A DNA stretch of 64,000 bases, from NCBI GenBank assembly GCA_002403155.1, contig DHHF01000001.1:156849-220848 (forward strand). Reading direction: 5' to 3'. This stretch comes from Sulfurovum sp. UBA4779. Its GTDB lineage: Bacteria > Campylobacterota > Campylobacteria > Campylobacterales > Sulfurovaceae. Position 1 is the first letter of the stretch. Each line of letters opens with the position of its first letter. The notes below the pieces were generated by a model. It saw nothing but the letters and a program-made list of their open reading frames with translations. It did not search any database and had not been told where the DNA came from. Positions 15,603-23,448 of the stretch are shown here, one piece after another. Made by a program: the position numbers and the translations under genes.

Positions 15603-16916
15603 ATGAGCAAAAAACTACACCTTGTCAGCCTTGGCTGCACCAAAAACCTGGTCGACAGCGAAGTGATGCTGGGACGTCTTAAAACCTACGAACTGACCGA
15701 CGATGCTACGCAGGCAGACGTAATCATCGTCAATACCTGCGGCTTTATCGACGCCGCCAAAGAAGAGAGCATCAACACGGTGCTTACCTTGCATGAAGGG
15801 CGCAAAAAAGGCTCTCTCTTGGTGATGAGCGGCTGCCTGAGCGAGCGCTACAAAGAGGAACTTCAGGCACAAATGCCCGAGATCGATATCTTCACGGGCG
15901 TGGGAGATTATGAAAGGATCGATCAGCTCATCGCTTCAAGACAGAGCACCTTTTCTCCGGAAGTCTATCTGGCCAACGAAAATTCAAACCGCATCATCAC
16001 AGGATCAAACTACCATGCCTACATCAAGATCGCCGAGGGGTGCAACCAGCAGTGTTCCTTTTGTGCGATCCCGAGCTTCAAAGGCAAACTGCACTCCAGA
16101 ACGCTTGCTTCTATCCAAAAAGAGGTGCGCAATCTGGTGGCTGAGGGGTTTTATGACTTCTCTTTTATCTCGCAGGACAGCTCAAGCTACGGAAGAGACA
16201 TGGGGTTGCAAGACGGGCTTATCGAACTTATCGATGCCGTGGAAGCCGTAGAGGGAGTAAAATCTGCGCGCATTCTCTATCTCTATCCCAGCACGACGAC
16301 ACTGAAACTCATCAATGCGATCGCCGACTCAAAGGTTTTCCAAACCTATTATGACATGCCTATCCAGCATATCGACGATGGGATGCTTAAGATCATGAAA
16401 AGAGGGTTTGGCGAACAAAAAACCGTCGAACTGCTTATGCATATGAAAAGTAAGCCAGGCGCTTTCATACGAACTTCCGTCATTGCGGGCCATCCCGGAG
16501 AGAGCGAGGAGGCTTTTGAAAAGCTCTGTGCCTTTATGGAGGATTTCGGTTTTGACAGGTTCAATACCTTTGCCTACTCAAACGAAGAAACCACCCCTGC
16601 CTATACGATGGAGCAGCTTCCCAAGAAGACGATAGAAAAAAGAACACAAATCCTCGGAGAGATCGGCCGCCAATCCATGCACACCTCCCTTAAAAGGATG
16701 GTGGGGAAAACGATCACCGTTGTCATCGACGGGGAAAGCAGCGAGCATGAGTACCTGCTCAGTGCCCGGCCGCTTGCATGGGCGGTGGAAATCGACGGAG
16801 AAATCCTCATCAACGATACTTCCGAGTTGGATATCGTGTTTGGCAAAACATATCAAGCACGGATTACCGAACTGGCCGGGGAGCAATTGCTGGCAACTTT
16901 GTTAAATGAAAAATGA
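15603..16916 (+). CDS. rimO: Ribosomal protein S12 methylthiotransferase
   Basis: RimO is a radical SAM methylthiotransferase that modifies the conserved aspartate of ribosomal protein S12. The 437 residues contain the N-terminal UPF0004 domain (VSLGCTKNLVDSEVMLGRL, NTCGFI), the radical SAM cysteines CNQQCSFCAIP, and a C-terminal TRAM domain. Three N-terminal cysteines for the auxiliary cluster are present. LVDSE after GCTKN separates RimO from MiaB, whose copy lies at 19766. It starts directly at the end of the broken hepT (TAA then ATG). Its last codons (LNEK, stop) lie within the first heptamer units of the downstream element, so insertion may have altered its C-terminus. Confidence 0.95.
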   Translation: MSKKLHLVSLGCTKNLVDSEVMLGRLKTYELTDDATQADVIIVNTCGFIDAAKEESINTVLTLHEGRKKGSLLVMSGCLSERYKEELQAQMPEIDIFTGVGDYERIDQLIASRQSTFSPEVYLANENSNRIITGSNYHAYIKIAEGCNQQCSFCAIPSFKGKLHSRTLASIQKEVRNLVAEGFYDFSFISQDSSSYGRDMGLQDGLIELIDAVEAVEGVKSARILYLYPSTTTLKLINAIADSKVFQTYYDMPIQHIDDGMLKIMKRGFGEQKTVELLMHMKSKPGAFIRTSVIAGHPGESEEAFEKLCAFMEDFGFDRFNTFAYSNEETTPAYTMEQLPKKTIEKRTQILGEIGRQSMHTSLKRMVGKTITVVIDGESSEHEYLLSARPLAWAVEIDGEILINDTSELDIVFGKTYQARITELAGEQLLATLLNEK

Positions 16917-17340
16917 AAAATGAAAAATGAAAAATTGCAACAAAGTATTTTTGAAGATCCATTAAGCCAAAAGAGCTTTTCTTTTGGTCTTAGAATCATT
17001 AAGCTTTATCTTTATCTCAAAACTGAACATAAAGAATTTGTCCTCTCCAAGCAAATTCTTCGAAGCGGAACTTCCATAAGGGCAATGATACAAGAATCAC
17101 ACTTCGCTCAATCAAAAGCAGATTTTATAAATAAACTTTCCGTAGCACTTAAAGAAGCCAACGAAACAAGATATTGGCTCTATTTGCTAGCCGAATCAAA
17201 TTTCATTCAACCTCATATGCTTAAAAGTATATTGCCCGATATCGAGGATTTGATAAAAATGCTTGTATCAAGCACTAAAACAGCAAAACAAAACAATGCC
17301 AAATAAATCATTTCTCATTTCTCATTTCTCATTTCTCATT
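16904..17340 (+). mobile_element. Heptamer-ended element with intact four-helix-bundle ORF
   Basis: Left end: four units of AAATGAA (16904-16931). Right end: four units of TCATTTC (17308-17335) plus a partial fifth to 17340. The right units reverse-complement to GAAATGA, the left array in rotation reads AAAATGA, so the ends are inverted and differ at one of seven bases. The ORF at 16920-17306 fills the interior. The left array overlaps the rimO stop and the right array encodes the N-terminus of tilS, so the element sits exactly at the junction of two conserved neighbours. Confidence 0.65.
16920..17306 (+). CDS. Four-helix-bundle protein (23S rRNA intervening sequence family)
   Basis: The 128 residues form four predicted helices with the family's conserved features: FGLRIIKLYLYL, LSKQILRSGTSIRAMIQES, QSKADFINKLSVALKEANETRYWLYLL. 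Members were first seen in rRNA intervening sequences; the Avd accessory protein of diversity-generating retroelements has a related fold. Biochemical function is unknown; basic faces suggest nucleic acid binding. Its first codons (MKNEKLQ) are translated from the left heptamer array. It is followed by an inverted array, and the decayed paralogue at 5472 has the same surroundings. It sits between rimO and tilS, which are adjacent in C. jejuni as remembered. Confidence 0.88.
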   Translation: MKNEKLQQSIFEDPLSQKSFSFGLRIIKLYLYLKTEHKEFVLSKQILRSGTSIRAMIQESHFAQSKADFINKLSVALKEANETRYWLYLLAESNFIQPHMLKSILPDIEDLIKMLVSSTKTAKQNNAK

Positions 17341-18294
17341 GACAAAAAGAATCTCCTCGCTTTCTCTGCAGGGATTGATTCGTCTGCGCTTTTTTTTCTG
17401 CTGCTAGAAAACAATGTCCCTTTTGATATCGCTATCGTCAACTACGGCACAAGGGAAAACAGCGACAAAGAAGAAGCGCATGCCAAAGCGTTGGCTGACA
17501 AATATAAGCTTGTATGCCATAGCATCAAAGCGCCCTCTTTTACCAGCCATTTTGAAGCCAATGCGCGCAAATTTCGGTATGCATTTTTCGATCGCATCAT
17601 CGAACAGCACCGCTACGATACGCTTCTGATGGCCCACCAGCTCAACGACCAGCTTGAATGGCTGCTTATGCGGCTCACCAAAGGGGCAGGCGTATGCGAA
17701 CTTGTGGGCCTTGAACCTGTCAGCCAAAGAAAAAATTACACAATTGTCCGTCCGCTGCTTAGCCATACCAAAGAAGAACTGCTTGATTATCTTCATACGC
17801 ACGGCCATCCTTATTTTGTAGACGAGAGCAATCGTGATGAAAGATACGAACGAAACTATTTTAGACAGCGCTTCGCTGACCCTTTGATAACCAGATACCA
17901 CAAAGGCATCCGGCGCAGTTTTGATTATCTTCGTCATGACAAAAGAAAAATCCAAGAGGCATTTGAGGTACTTTTTTCTGATAAAGAGCTCAGAGTTATC
18001 CGTCTGCACACCCCTTCTGCTAAAGTCAAAGCGGCCGACCTAACCCTAAAAAAGCTTGGCTATCTGCTCTCTGCTTCCCAAAGAGAGGAGATCCGCCAAA
18101 AAAACAGTTTGGTTATCGGGGGCAAATGGGCAGTCGCGATACAAGAAGAAAAACTCTATATCGCACCCTATCGCACCACAGACATGCCAAAGCCGTTTAA
18201 AGAGCAATGCAGGATTTTAAAAATCCCTGCAAAGATACGCGCCTATCTGTTTGAGGCAAACATCAGCCCCTCCTCCATACTTCCTCACTCCTGA
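17296..18294 (+). CDS. tilS: tRNA(Ile)-lysidine synthetase
   Basis: TilS attaches lysine to C34 of tRNA-Ile2 (CAU) using ATP. It is essential for reading AUA. The 332 residues contain the PP-loop FSAGIDSSALFFLLL (a variant of SGGxDS), AHQLNDQLEWLLMRLTKGAG and the RP(L)L...EL motif followed by DESNRDERYERNYFRQ. The start ATG at 17296 overlaps the end of the four-helix-bundle ORF in another frame. The first 17 residues (PNKSFLISHFSFLID) are encoded by the right heptamer array, so the original start seems to have been replaced. The C-terminus (SSILPHS) also runs into a heptamer array at 18283. Confidence 0.93.
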   Translation: MPNKSFLISHFSFLIDKKNLLAFSAGIDSSALFFLLLENNVPFDIAIVNYGTRENSDKEEAHAKALADKYKLVCHSIKAPSFTSHFEANARKFRYAFFDRIIEQHRYDTLLMAHQLNDQLEWLLMRLTKGAGVCELVGLEPVSQRKNYTIVRPLLSHTKEELLDYLHTHGHPYFVDESNRDERYERNYFRQRFADPLITRYHKGIRRSFDYLRHDKRKIQEAFEVLFSDKELRVIRLHTPSAKVKAADLTLKKLGYLLSASQREEIRQKNSLVIGGKWAVAIQEEKLYIAPYRTTDMPKPFKEQCRILKIPAKIRAYLFEANISPSSILPHS

Positions 18295-18310
18295 TTCCTC
18301 ACTCTTCACT
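18283..18310. repeat. Solo heptamer array at the tilS/recombinase junction
   Basis: Four 7-bp units CCTCACT, CCTGATT, CCTCACT, CTTCACT run in the right-end orientation of the other elements. They contain the stop codons of both convergent genes (tilS at 18292-18294 on the plus strand, the recombinase at 18299-18301 on the minus strand). No partner array of opposite orientation is visible nearby. Confidence 0.6.
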
Positions 18311-19132
18311 CTTTGCCAAAGGGTGTGCTTTCATGTACTCCTGCATTTTTTTTACCGAGCCCAATTTCGTATACACCTGCGTGGTGGCCATCGTCGCATG
18401 CCCGAGCAGTTCGCTTACATCTGCGATCCTCGCACCCTCGTTCAGCAAATGCGTTGCAAAAGAGTGCCGAAGCTGGTGCGGCGTAGCCTTGATGCCTGAA
18501 GCTTTAAAAAGATTGGACAGCCTATAGCGCAACTGAGCACTGTTCATCGGGGCATTGCCTTTTTCAAACAAATACTTTTGAGGTGCTTTTTGCGCTGTGT
18601 AGTGTGCGATCAGCCGCTGCAGCACATCCAAAAGAGGCAGCTCTCTTGTTTTGTTGCCTTTTCCGTGTACTTGCACCCATCCTTGCTTGATATCCTCAAG
18701 TTTTAACCCCGAAAGCTCGGAGATACGAAGCCCCAAACCGTACAGCATCATCACAAGCATTCTCTCTTCGAGATTTGCCTTGCTTAAAACCTCTTGTATG
18801 TAAATCTCTTCGATGGGCTTGGGAAGATTGCGGGGGACTTTGATGGATTCGCCTGCGATCAGCTTTATGTTTACCTGCTTTTGTTCTTGAAGATATTTTA
18901 CAAAAGAACGTACGGCTGAAAGTTTTTTTGCGATGGTTTTTTTGTTGTTTTTGGCTATCTTGAAGCGAAAAGGGGTGATATCCAAGATCTTTTCGCCCTC
19001 TTCTTCATAAAAATGGCTCGCCTCTTGCATCTGTCTTAATGCCGTTTCATAAGTAAGGATCGAAGTCTCGCTATATCCTCTCACCTCAAACAGATAAAAA
19101 AGAAACGCTTCTATATGCTGTTTTAGATCCAT
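18299..19132 (-). CDS. Tyrosine recombinase of the XerC/XerD/XerH type
   Basis: The 277 residues have an N-terminal SAM-like core-binding domain (about 1-90) and a catalytic domain with the full set: R in GLGLRISELSGL, K in VHGKGNKTRELPL, HxLRH in HQLRHSFATHL, the second H in LLGHATMATTQ, and the nucleophile tyrosine in QVYTKL. It probably resolves chromosome dimers at a dif site with FtsK; many Campylobacterota use a single recombinase for this. The surrounding genes are conserved housekeeping genes, not phage genes, which favours a Xer role over an integrase. The gene ends inside a heptamer array. It follows the DUF374 gene on the same strand. Confidence 0.88.
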   Translation of the reverse strand: MDLKQHIEAFLFYLFEVRGYSETSILTYETALRQMQEASHFYEEEGEKILDITPFRFKIAKNNKKTIAKKLSAVRSFVKYLQEQKQVNIKLIAGESIKVPRNLPKPIEEIYIQEVLSKANLEERMLVMMLYGLGLRISELSGLKLEDIKQGWVQVHGKGNKTRELPLLDVLQRLIAHYTAQKAPQKYLFEKGNAPMNSAQLRYRLSNLFKASGIKATPHQLRHSFATHLLNEGARIADVSELLGHATMATTQVYTKLGSVKKMQEYMKAHPLAKSEE

Positions 19133-19141
19133 CTTTTGCCT

Positions 19142-19762
19142 TTACGCAAGGGCATGTACAAGCATTTGCTTTTGCAGATATGCTCTGGCTTCTTCCAGGC
19201 TCATTTCCTCAAGGTTCAATGACTGTAGATAAAAATCGATCCGGCAAAAAGGCTTGGGAATGACAAACTTATCCCAACTGTTCAGCTGCCAATAGCTGCT
19301 TGGACGATAATTGATAATCACAAGGGGGATTTTGGCTTTAAGCGCCAAAGCAACCGCACCGTCGCTTACTTTATAGCGCGGGCCTCTTGGCCCGTCGGGA
19401 GTGACAAGCAGATCGCTTCCGCTTTTTAAAGTGCGAAACGCCTCAAGCAACACCTGTTTTGCACCTTTGCTGCTTGACCCTCTTAAGGATCCGATATCAA
19501 AAAATGCCAGCACCCTTGCGATCATTTCCCCGTCAAAATGCCTTGAAATGATCGCGAAAGAGCGCTGTGTTTTATGAAAATGTCTATAAGCCTGAGGCGA
19601 CATAAGCAGTTCGCCATGCCAGCATACCATGACACACTGCCCTTGTGTGATCTCCCCTTCGGTATGAAACGATTTTCTGGAAGTAAACCAAAAAAATCTT
19701 GCCACCATATATGCAAGCCAAGGAAAAATGATCTTGGCTATGGCTCTTTTTTGGGATTTCAT
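19142..19762 (-). CDS. DUF374 family lysophospholipid acyltransferase-like protein
   Basis: The 206-residue protein has one N-terminal hydrophobic segment. Key motifs are CWHGELLMSP (in place of the usual HxxxxD), SRHFDGEMIARVL, RGSSSKGAKQVLLEA and VTPDGPRGPRYKVSDGAVALAL, all typical of DUF374, a branch of the LPLAT acyltransferases. It may act in lipid A or phospholipid acylation at the inner membrane. It lies three bases downstream of miaB on the same strand and just upstream of the recombinase. The same DUF374-miaB order is remembered in C. jejuni. Confidence 0.9.
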   Translation of the reverse strand: MKSQKRAIAKIIFPWLAYMVARFFWFTSRKSFHTEGEITQGQCVMVCWHGELLMSPQAYRHFHKTQRSFAIISRHFDGEMIARVLAFFDIGSLRGSSSKGAKQVLLEAFRTLKSGSDLLVTPDGPRGPRYKVSDGAVALALKAKIPLVIINYRPSSYWQLNSWDKFVIPKPFCRIDFYLQSLNLEEMSLEEARAYLQKQMLVHALA

Positions 19763-19765
19763 TTT

Positions 19766-21064
19766 TTAGACTATCTCGCCATCCAATGCTGCTCTGGAAG
19801 TATGGGTGATCTTTACATTTTTGACCCGGCCCAAAAGCTCTTCGCTTCCTTTGACAAAAATGAGCTTTCCGTCATCGCTCCGCCCCGAAACTCTGCCTCC
19901 GGATTTAAGCTCGTCAAAATAAACCTGATGGATTTTCCCCAGTTGGTTCTCCATCATTTCGCTCAGCATCTCCATATGCCGCTCTTGAAGCCTCGTAAGC
20001 CTTTGCGAAGCGATCGCATCGTCTATTTGGCCCTCAAAAAGGGCGGCTTTGGTGTGGGGACGCGGCGAATACTTAAACGAAAAAACCTGTTCGAATCTAA
20101 CCTTTTCAAGCACATCCATCGTATCTTCAAAGTCCGCATCGCTTTCGCCGGGAAACCCAACGATGATATCCGTTGAAATGGTTGCTTCAGGGCACAATGT
20201 GCGAATCTTTTCGCACCGGTTCAAAAACCACTCTTTGGTATAGCCTCTTTTCATTGATTTGAGCAGTGAGGTTGAGCCGCTTTGCAGCGGTACGTGAATC
20301 TGCTTGCATATTTTTGGGTTGTAGGCAAATTCTTCAAGAAAAGCATCATCCATATGCAACGGATGAGGGGAAGCAAACCGAATCCGCTCTAAGCCTTCTA
20401 TCTTAGAAATTTGCTGCAATAACTGCGTAAAATCACACGGCTCATCGGAGGTGCTGAAGTTTTTTCCATAGTCATTGACATTTTGCCCCAGAAGCATCAC
20501 CTCTTTCGCGCCCAACGTGACGGCTTTGCTAATCTCTTGGATGATGAGATAAGGAGGGATGGAGATCTCTTCGCCTCTTGTTGCAGGCACAATACAAAAG
20601 GTACATGATTTGTTGCATCCGATAGAGATATTGACCAGCGCTTTTAGCGGATTGGTTCTATACTCTGCAAACTCAAACGTACTCTCATCATGGTCGATCG
20701 CAACTTCTACGGCATGCTTTTTGTCTATCACTTCATTGATCTTGGAAACATTCCGCGCCCCCAAAACAAAATCCACGCTCGGCGCACGCTTGATGATCTC
20801 GTCTCCAAGATGTGATGCGGTGCATCCGGTTACGCCTATTTTTGCAGAGTCCTTTTTGCGTTTGGTAAACACCCCTATCTCGGAGAAAAGCTTTGCAACG
20901 GGCTTTTCTCTGACGCTGCAGGTATTGATGATGATCAAATCAGCCTCTTCCATGCTGTCTGTTAACTGATACGGTTCTTTTTGATTGAGCTGTGCGATGA
21001 TATGTTCGCTGTCACGCACATTCATTGCACATCCCAATGTTTCTATAAATAATTTTTTACTCAA
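19766..21064 (-). CDS. miaB: tRNA-2-methylthio-N6-dimethylallyladenosine synthase
   Basis: MiaB adds a methylthio group to i6A37 of tRNAs reading UNN codons, using two 4Fe-4S clusters and SAM. The 432 residues show ETLGCAMNVRDSEH, NTCSVREKP, the radical SAM motif CNKSCTFCIVPATRG, and a C-terminal TRAM domain. The asparagine in GCAMN and REKP separate it from RimO at 15603. Its substrate modification depends on miaA, present at 33029. It begins 15 bases after the HP0268-like gene. Confidence 0.96.
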   Translation of the reverse strand: MSKKLFIETLGCAMNVRDSEHIIAQLNQKEPYQLTDSMEEADLIIINTCSVREKPVAKLFSEIGVFTKRKKDSAKIGVTGCTASHLGDEIIKRAPSVDFVLGARNVSKINEVIDKKHAVEVAIDHDESTFEFAEYRTNPLKALVNISIGCNKSCTFCIVPATRGEEISIPPYLIIQEISKAVTLGAKEVMLLGQNVNDYGKNFSTSDEPCDFTQLLQQISKIEGLERIRFASPHPLHMDDAFLEEFAYNPKICKQIHVPLQSGSTSLLKSMKRGYTKEWFLNRCEKIRTLCPEATISTDIIVGFPGESDADFEDTMDVLEKVRFEQVFSFKYSPRPHTKAALFEGQIDDAIASQRLTRLQERHMEMLSEMMENQLGKIHQVYFDELKSGGRVSGRSDDGKLIFVKGSEELLGRVKNVKITHTSRAALDGEIV

Positions 21065-21079
21065 AAAATCTCTTTCGTC

Positions 21080-21319
21080 TTAAGCTATGATGTGTACTTC
21101 ATAGATATATTCATTTTCATCCAATCCGTACTTTACTTCACGCATATAAACACTGTACCCTTTTTCTTCGAAATATTCAATGAGTGCTTTTAGTTCTTTA
21201 TGAGAGTTGTCTTTATCAAAATAAAATATAGATTTGTCTGCTAGTTCTTCTTCTATTTTAGAAATCTCAATGATTTTTGGTTTAGCCTTAAGTGTTGTTC
21301 TAGCAAGTTTTAGTTTCAT
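21080..21319 (-). CDS. HP0268-family small protein
   Basis: The 79 residues align from memory with Helicobacter pylori HP0268: MKLKLARTTLKAKPK, a central SIFYFDKDNSHKELKALI, and GLDENEYIYEVHII at the end. HP0268 has been described as a small nicking endonuclease with an alpha/beta fold. It sits next to miaB, the same neighbour as in H. pylori, which supports orthology. It is divergent from nusA. Whether the nuclease activity holds here is not shown. Confidence 0.85.
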   Translation of the reverse strand: MKLKLARTTLKAKPKIIEISKIEEELADKSIFYFDKDNSHKELKALIEYFEEKGYSVYMREVKYGLDENEYIYEVHIIA

Positions 21320-21387
21320 CTATATTCCTTTTGTGCGTGATTATAATTGCTTTATTATACTTTATTTTGCGTAAAGGTTGCATTAGC

Positions 21388-21399
21388 TATAATTATACT
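21388..21399 (+). promoter_or_regulatory. Tandem -10 boxes upstream of nusA
   Basis: TATAAT (21388-21393) and TATACT (21394-21399) are adjacent, about 100 bases before nusA. No good -35 is seen. The leader before the ATG at 21501 is AT-rich and contains AAGGAAAA at 21491. Confidence 0.4.
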
Positions 21400-21500
21400 C
21401 TTCAAAAAAACTACTTCCCGGACGTTCTTAACAGTGTTATGTTACCTCTTGTAGCGGTAGATTTGAAAACGATGCAAAATAAATTAATAAGGAAAATTTT

Positions 21501-22634
21501 ATGGAAAAAATATTAGATATTATAGAAGCCATTGCCCATGAAAAAAATATTACCAAAGATCACGCCATTGAAGCTTTCAAAGAAGCGCTCATCAATACTG
21601 CCAAAAAACTTACCAGCCAATCAAGCACTTTTGAGGTTGTGATCGATCCTTCTTCCAAAACCTACCAAATTCATAAAGTGATCACCGTTGTCAAAGACGG
21701 AGATGCCTCTTTGCAAACAGAACCGGACAGCTATATCTCTTTGAGCGAAGCAAAAGATTTTGACGATACGATCGAGCTGGGCGATCAGCTTAAAGAAGAG
21801 TTTATTCTTGAAAATTACGGACGTACAGCCTCGTCCAATCTTTTTAGAGAACTTGAATACCATGTACAAAGACGTATCGAACAAGATCTTTTTGAAAAAT
21901 ACAAAAAAAAGATCAACACGATCATGATCGGTATCGTCAACCGTATTGACGCAGAAGACAATACCTATGTAGAAATCGGCGAACTCAAAGGTGTTTTAAC
22001 GCTGAGAAACCGTATCAAAGGCGAAAAATTTAAACAAGGCGATACCATCAAAGCTCTGCTTCGCTATGTAAGTGTAGATCCTCACTACGGCTTATTTCTT
22101 GAACTTACAAGAACTTCCCCTAAGTTTTTAGAGCAGCTCATGGCAAAAGAGGTCCCTGAGATTGCAGATGGGGTAGTGGAGATTGTCGCAGCGGCAAGGA
22201 TTCCTGGAGAACGCGCCAAAATCGCTTTAAAAACAGACCAAATGAATGTAGATCCCATCGGTGCAGCCGTAGGGGTAAAAGGGGTAAGGATCAATGCTGT
22301 AAGCCATGAACTCAACGGAGAAAATATCGACTGCATTGAATATTCGCCTATCCCTGAAATTTATATCACACGTGCGTTAAGTCCTGCCATCACACAAAGC
22401 ATCAAAGCAGACCATGCAGCAAAAAAAGCTCTCGTCAATATCACTTCTGATCAAAAAGCAAAAGCCATAGGCAAAAACGGCATCAATATCCGTTTGGCTT
22501 CGATGCTTACAGGCTATACCATCGAACTCAATGAGGTTGAGGGAATGGTAGACAGACAGCAAGAAAGTGCCGCGGATACTGCTGAAACCGGAAAGACAAC
22601 CGATATCTCAGCGCTTGCAGACCTCTTCAAATAA
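21501..22634 (+). CDS. nusA: Transcription termination/antitermination protein NusA
   Basis: NusA binds RNA polymerase and controls pausing, intrinsic termination and rRNA antitermination. The 377 residues contain the N-terminal polymerase-binding domain (1-125), an S1 domain (about 130-195, MIGIVNRIDAEDNTYVEIGE), and two KH domains (EIVAAARIPGERAKIAL and DPIGAAVGVKGVRI; QKAKAIGKNGINIRLASMLTGY). It lacks the C-terminal acidic repeats of E. coli NusA, as expected outside gammaproteobacteria. Placement beside miaB and the HP0268 family gene matches C. jejuni from memory. Confidence 0.96.
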   Translation: MEKILDIIEAIAHEKNITKDHAIEAFKEALINTAKKLTSQSSTFEVVIDPSSKTYQIHKVITVVKDGDASLQTEPDSYISLSEAKDFDDTIELGDQLKEEFILENYGRTASSNLFRELEYHVQRRIEQDLFEKYKKKINTIMIGIVNRIDAEDNTYVEIGELKGVLTLRNRIKGEKFKQGDTIKALLRYVSVDPHYGLFLELTRTSPKFLEQLMAKEVPEIADGVVEIVAAARIPGERAKIALKTDQMNVDPIGAAVGVKGVRINAVSHELNGENIDCIEYSPIPEIYITRALSPAITQSIKADHAAKKALVNITSDQKAKAIGKNGINIRLASMLTGYTIELNEVEGMVDRQQESAADTAETGKTTDISALADLFK

Positions 22635-22645
22635 AAAACACTCCA

Positions 22646-22670
22646 GCCTATCCCAAATTCGGGAATAGGC
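22646..22670 (-). terminator. Terminator downstream of tpiA (and convergent nusA)
   Basis: GCCTATCCC and GGGAATAGGC pair around a short AT-rich loop. On the minus strand the stem is followed by TGGAGTGTTTTTT, so it best serves the gapA-pgk-tpiA transcript. It may also stop nusA read-through. Confidence 0.65.
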
Positions 22671-22718
22671 ATGAAACATATATGTTTAACCTATAACGCT
22701 AAAACAGCTTACAGGAAA

Positions 22719-23408
22719 CTAGCCGATGATAATTTTGGCAAAACTCTCTGCTTCCAAAGAAGCGCTTCCCACAAGCAGCCCATCGACTCCGTTGATTGAG
22801 ACAATCTCTTCGCTGTTTTCAGGCTTCACGCTTCCGCCGTAAAGCAGCGGCTTTTGGATGATTTTCTTTAGCGCCTGATGGGTAAAAGCGATCTCTTGGG
22901 AGGTTGCACTCCTTCCCGTCCCGATCGCCCACACAGGCTCATACGCCACAATCAGCTTTTCATAAGAAATATCGATGCCTTCGAGTTGCGAAAGAAGAAA
23001 ATTCATAACACTCTCTCGACCCTCTTGGCGTACCTCAAGAGGCTCGCCTATGCAATAGATAATCTCAAAACCGCAAGATTGGAAATAAGCAAATTTATCG
23101 GCGATAAACATTTGGCTTTCGCCCAAAAACTGCCTTCTTTCGCTATGGCCGATCAGGATAGTTTTGATATCAAACTCTTCAAGCTGCTGCAACCCTATCT
23201 CACCGGTAAACGCACCGTTTTGCGTCATATAGGCATTTTGCGCCCCTAAAACAAAATCACCCTCATATCGATCCAAAGCAGTCGCAGGAGGAAAGATATA
23301 GACTTTGTCCTCCTCTTTTTTTGCTATGATTTTTGCCAAAAGCGCTTCTATATATTTTTTTGTACTCTCACGCGTATGATTTGTTTTAAAATTTGCCGCA
23401 AAAATCAT
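22719..23408 (-). CDS. tpiA: Triosephosphate isomerase
   Basis: TpiA interconverts dihydroxyacetone phosphate and glyceraldehyde 3-phosphate. The 229-residue TIM barrel is shorter than the usual 250, as in other Campylobacterota. The catalytic lysine is in NFKTNH, the histidine in IGHSERR, and the glutamate in AYEPVWAIGTG; the phosphate loop LYGGSVKPEN and GLLVGSASL are present. It is the last gene of gapA-pgk-tpiA, 40 bases after pgk. Confidence 0.97.
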   Translation of the reverse strand: MIFAANFKTNHTRESTKKYIEALLAKIIAKKEEDKVYIFPPATALDRYEGDFVLGAQNAYMTQNGAFTGEIGLQQLEEFDIKTILIGHSERRQFLGESQMFIADKFAYFQSCGFEIIYCIGEPLEVRQEGRESVMNFLLSQLEGIDISYEKLIVAYEPVWAIGTGRSATSQEIAFTHQALKKIIQKPLLYGGSVKPENSEEIVSINGVDGLLVGSASLEAESFAKIIIG

Positions 23409-23448
23409 TTTTCTGCCTTTCTTTTTTGCTTCACACTAACAGACCGGA

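Noticed and set aside
16904..17340. CRISPR array suspected from regular short repeats
   Set aside because: The units are 7 bp, contiguous and without spacers, and no cas genes are nearby.
17404..18009. 201-codon minus-strand frame opposite tilS
   Set aside because: It lies wholly within conserved tilS coding sequence and resembles no family.
18299..19132. Phage or genomic-island integrase
   Set aside because: Neighbours are conserved housekeeping genes and no attachment site, tRNA or phage gene is adjacent, so a Xer role is more likely.
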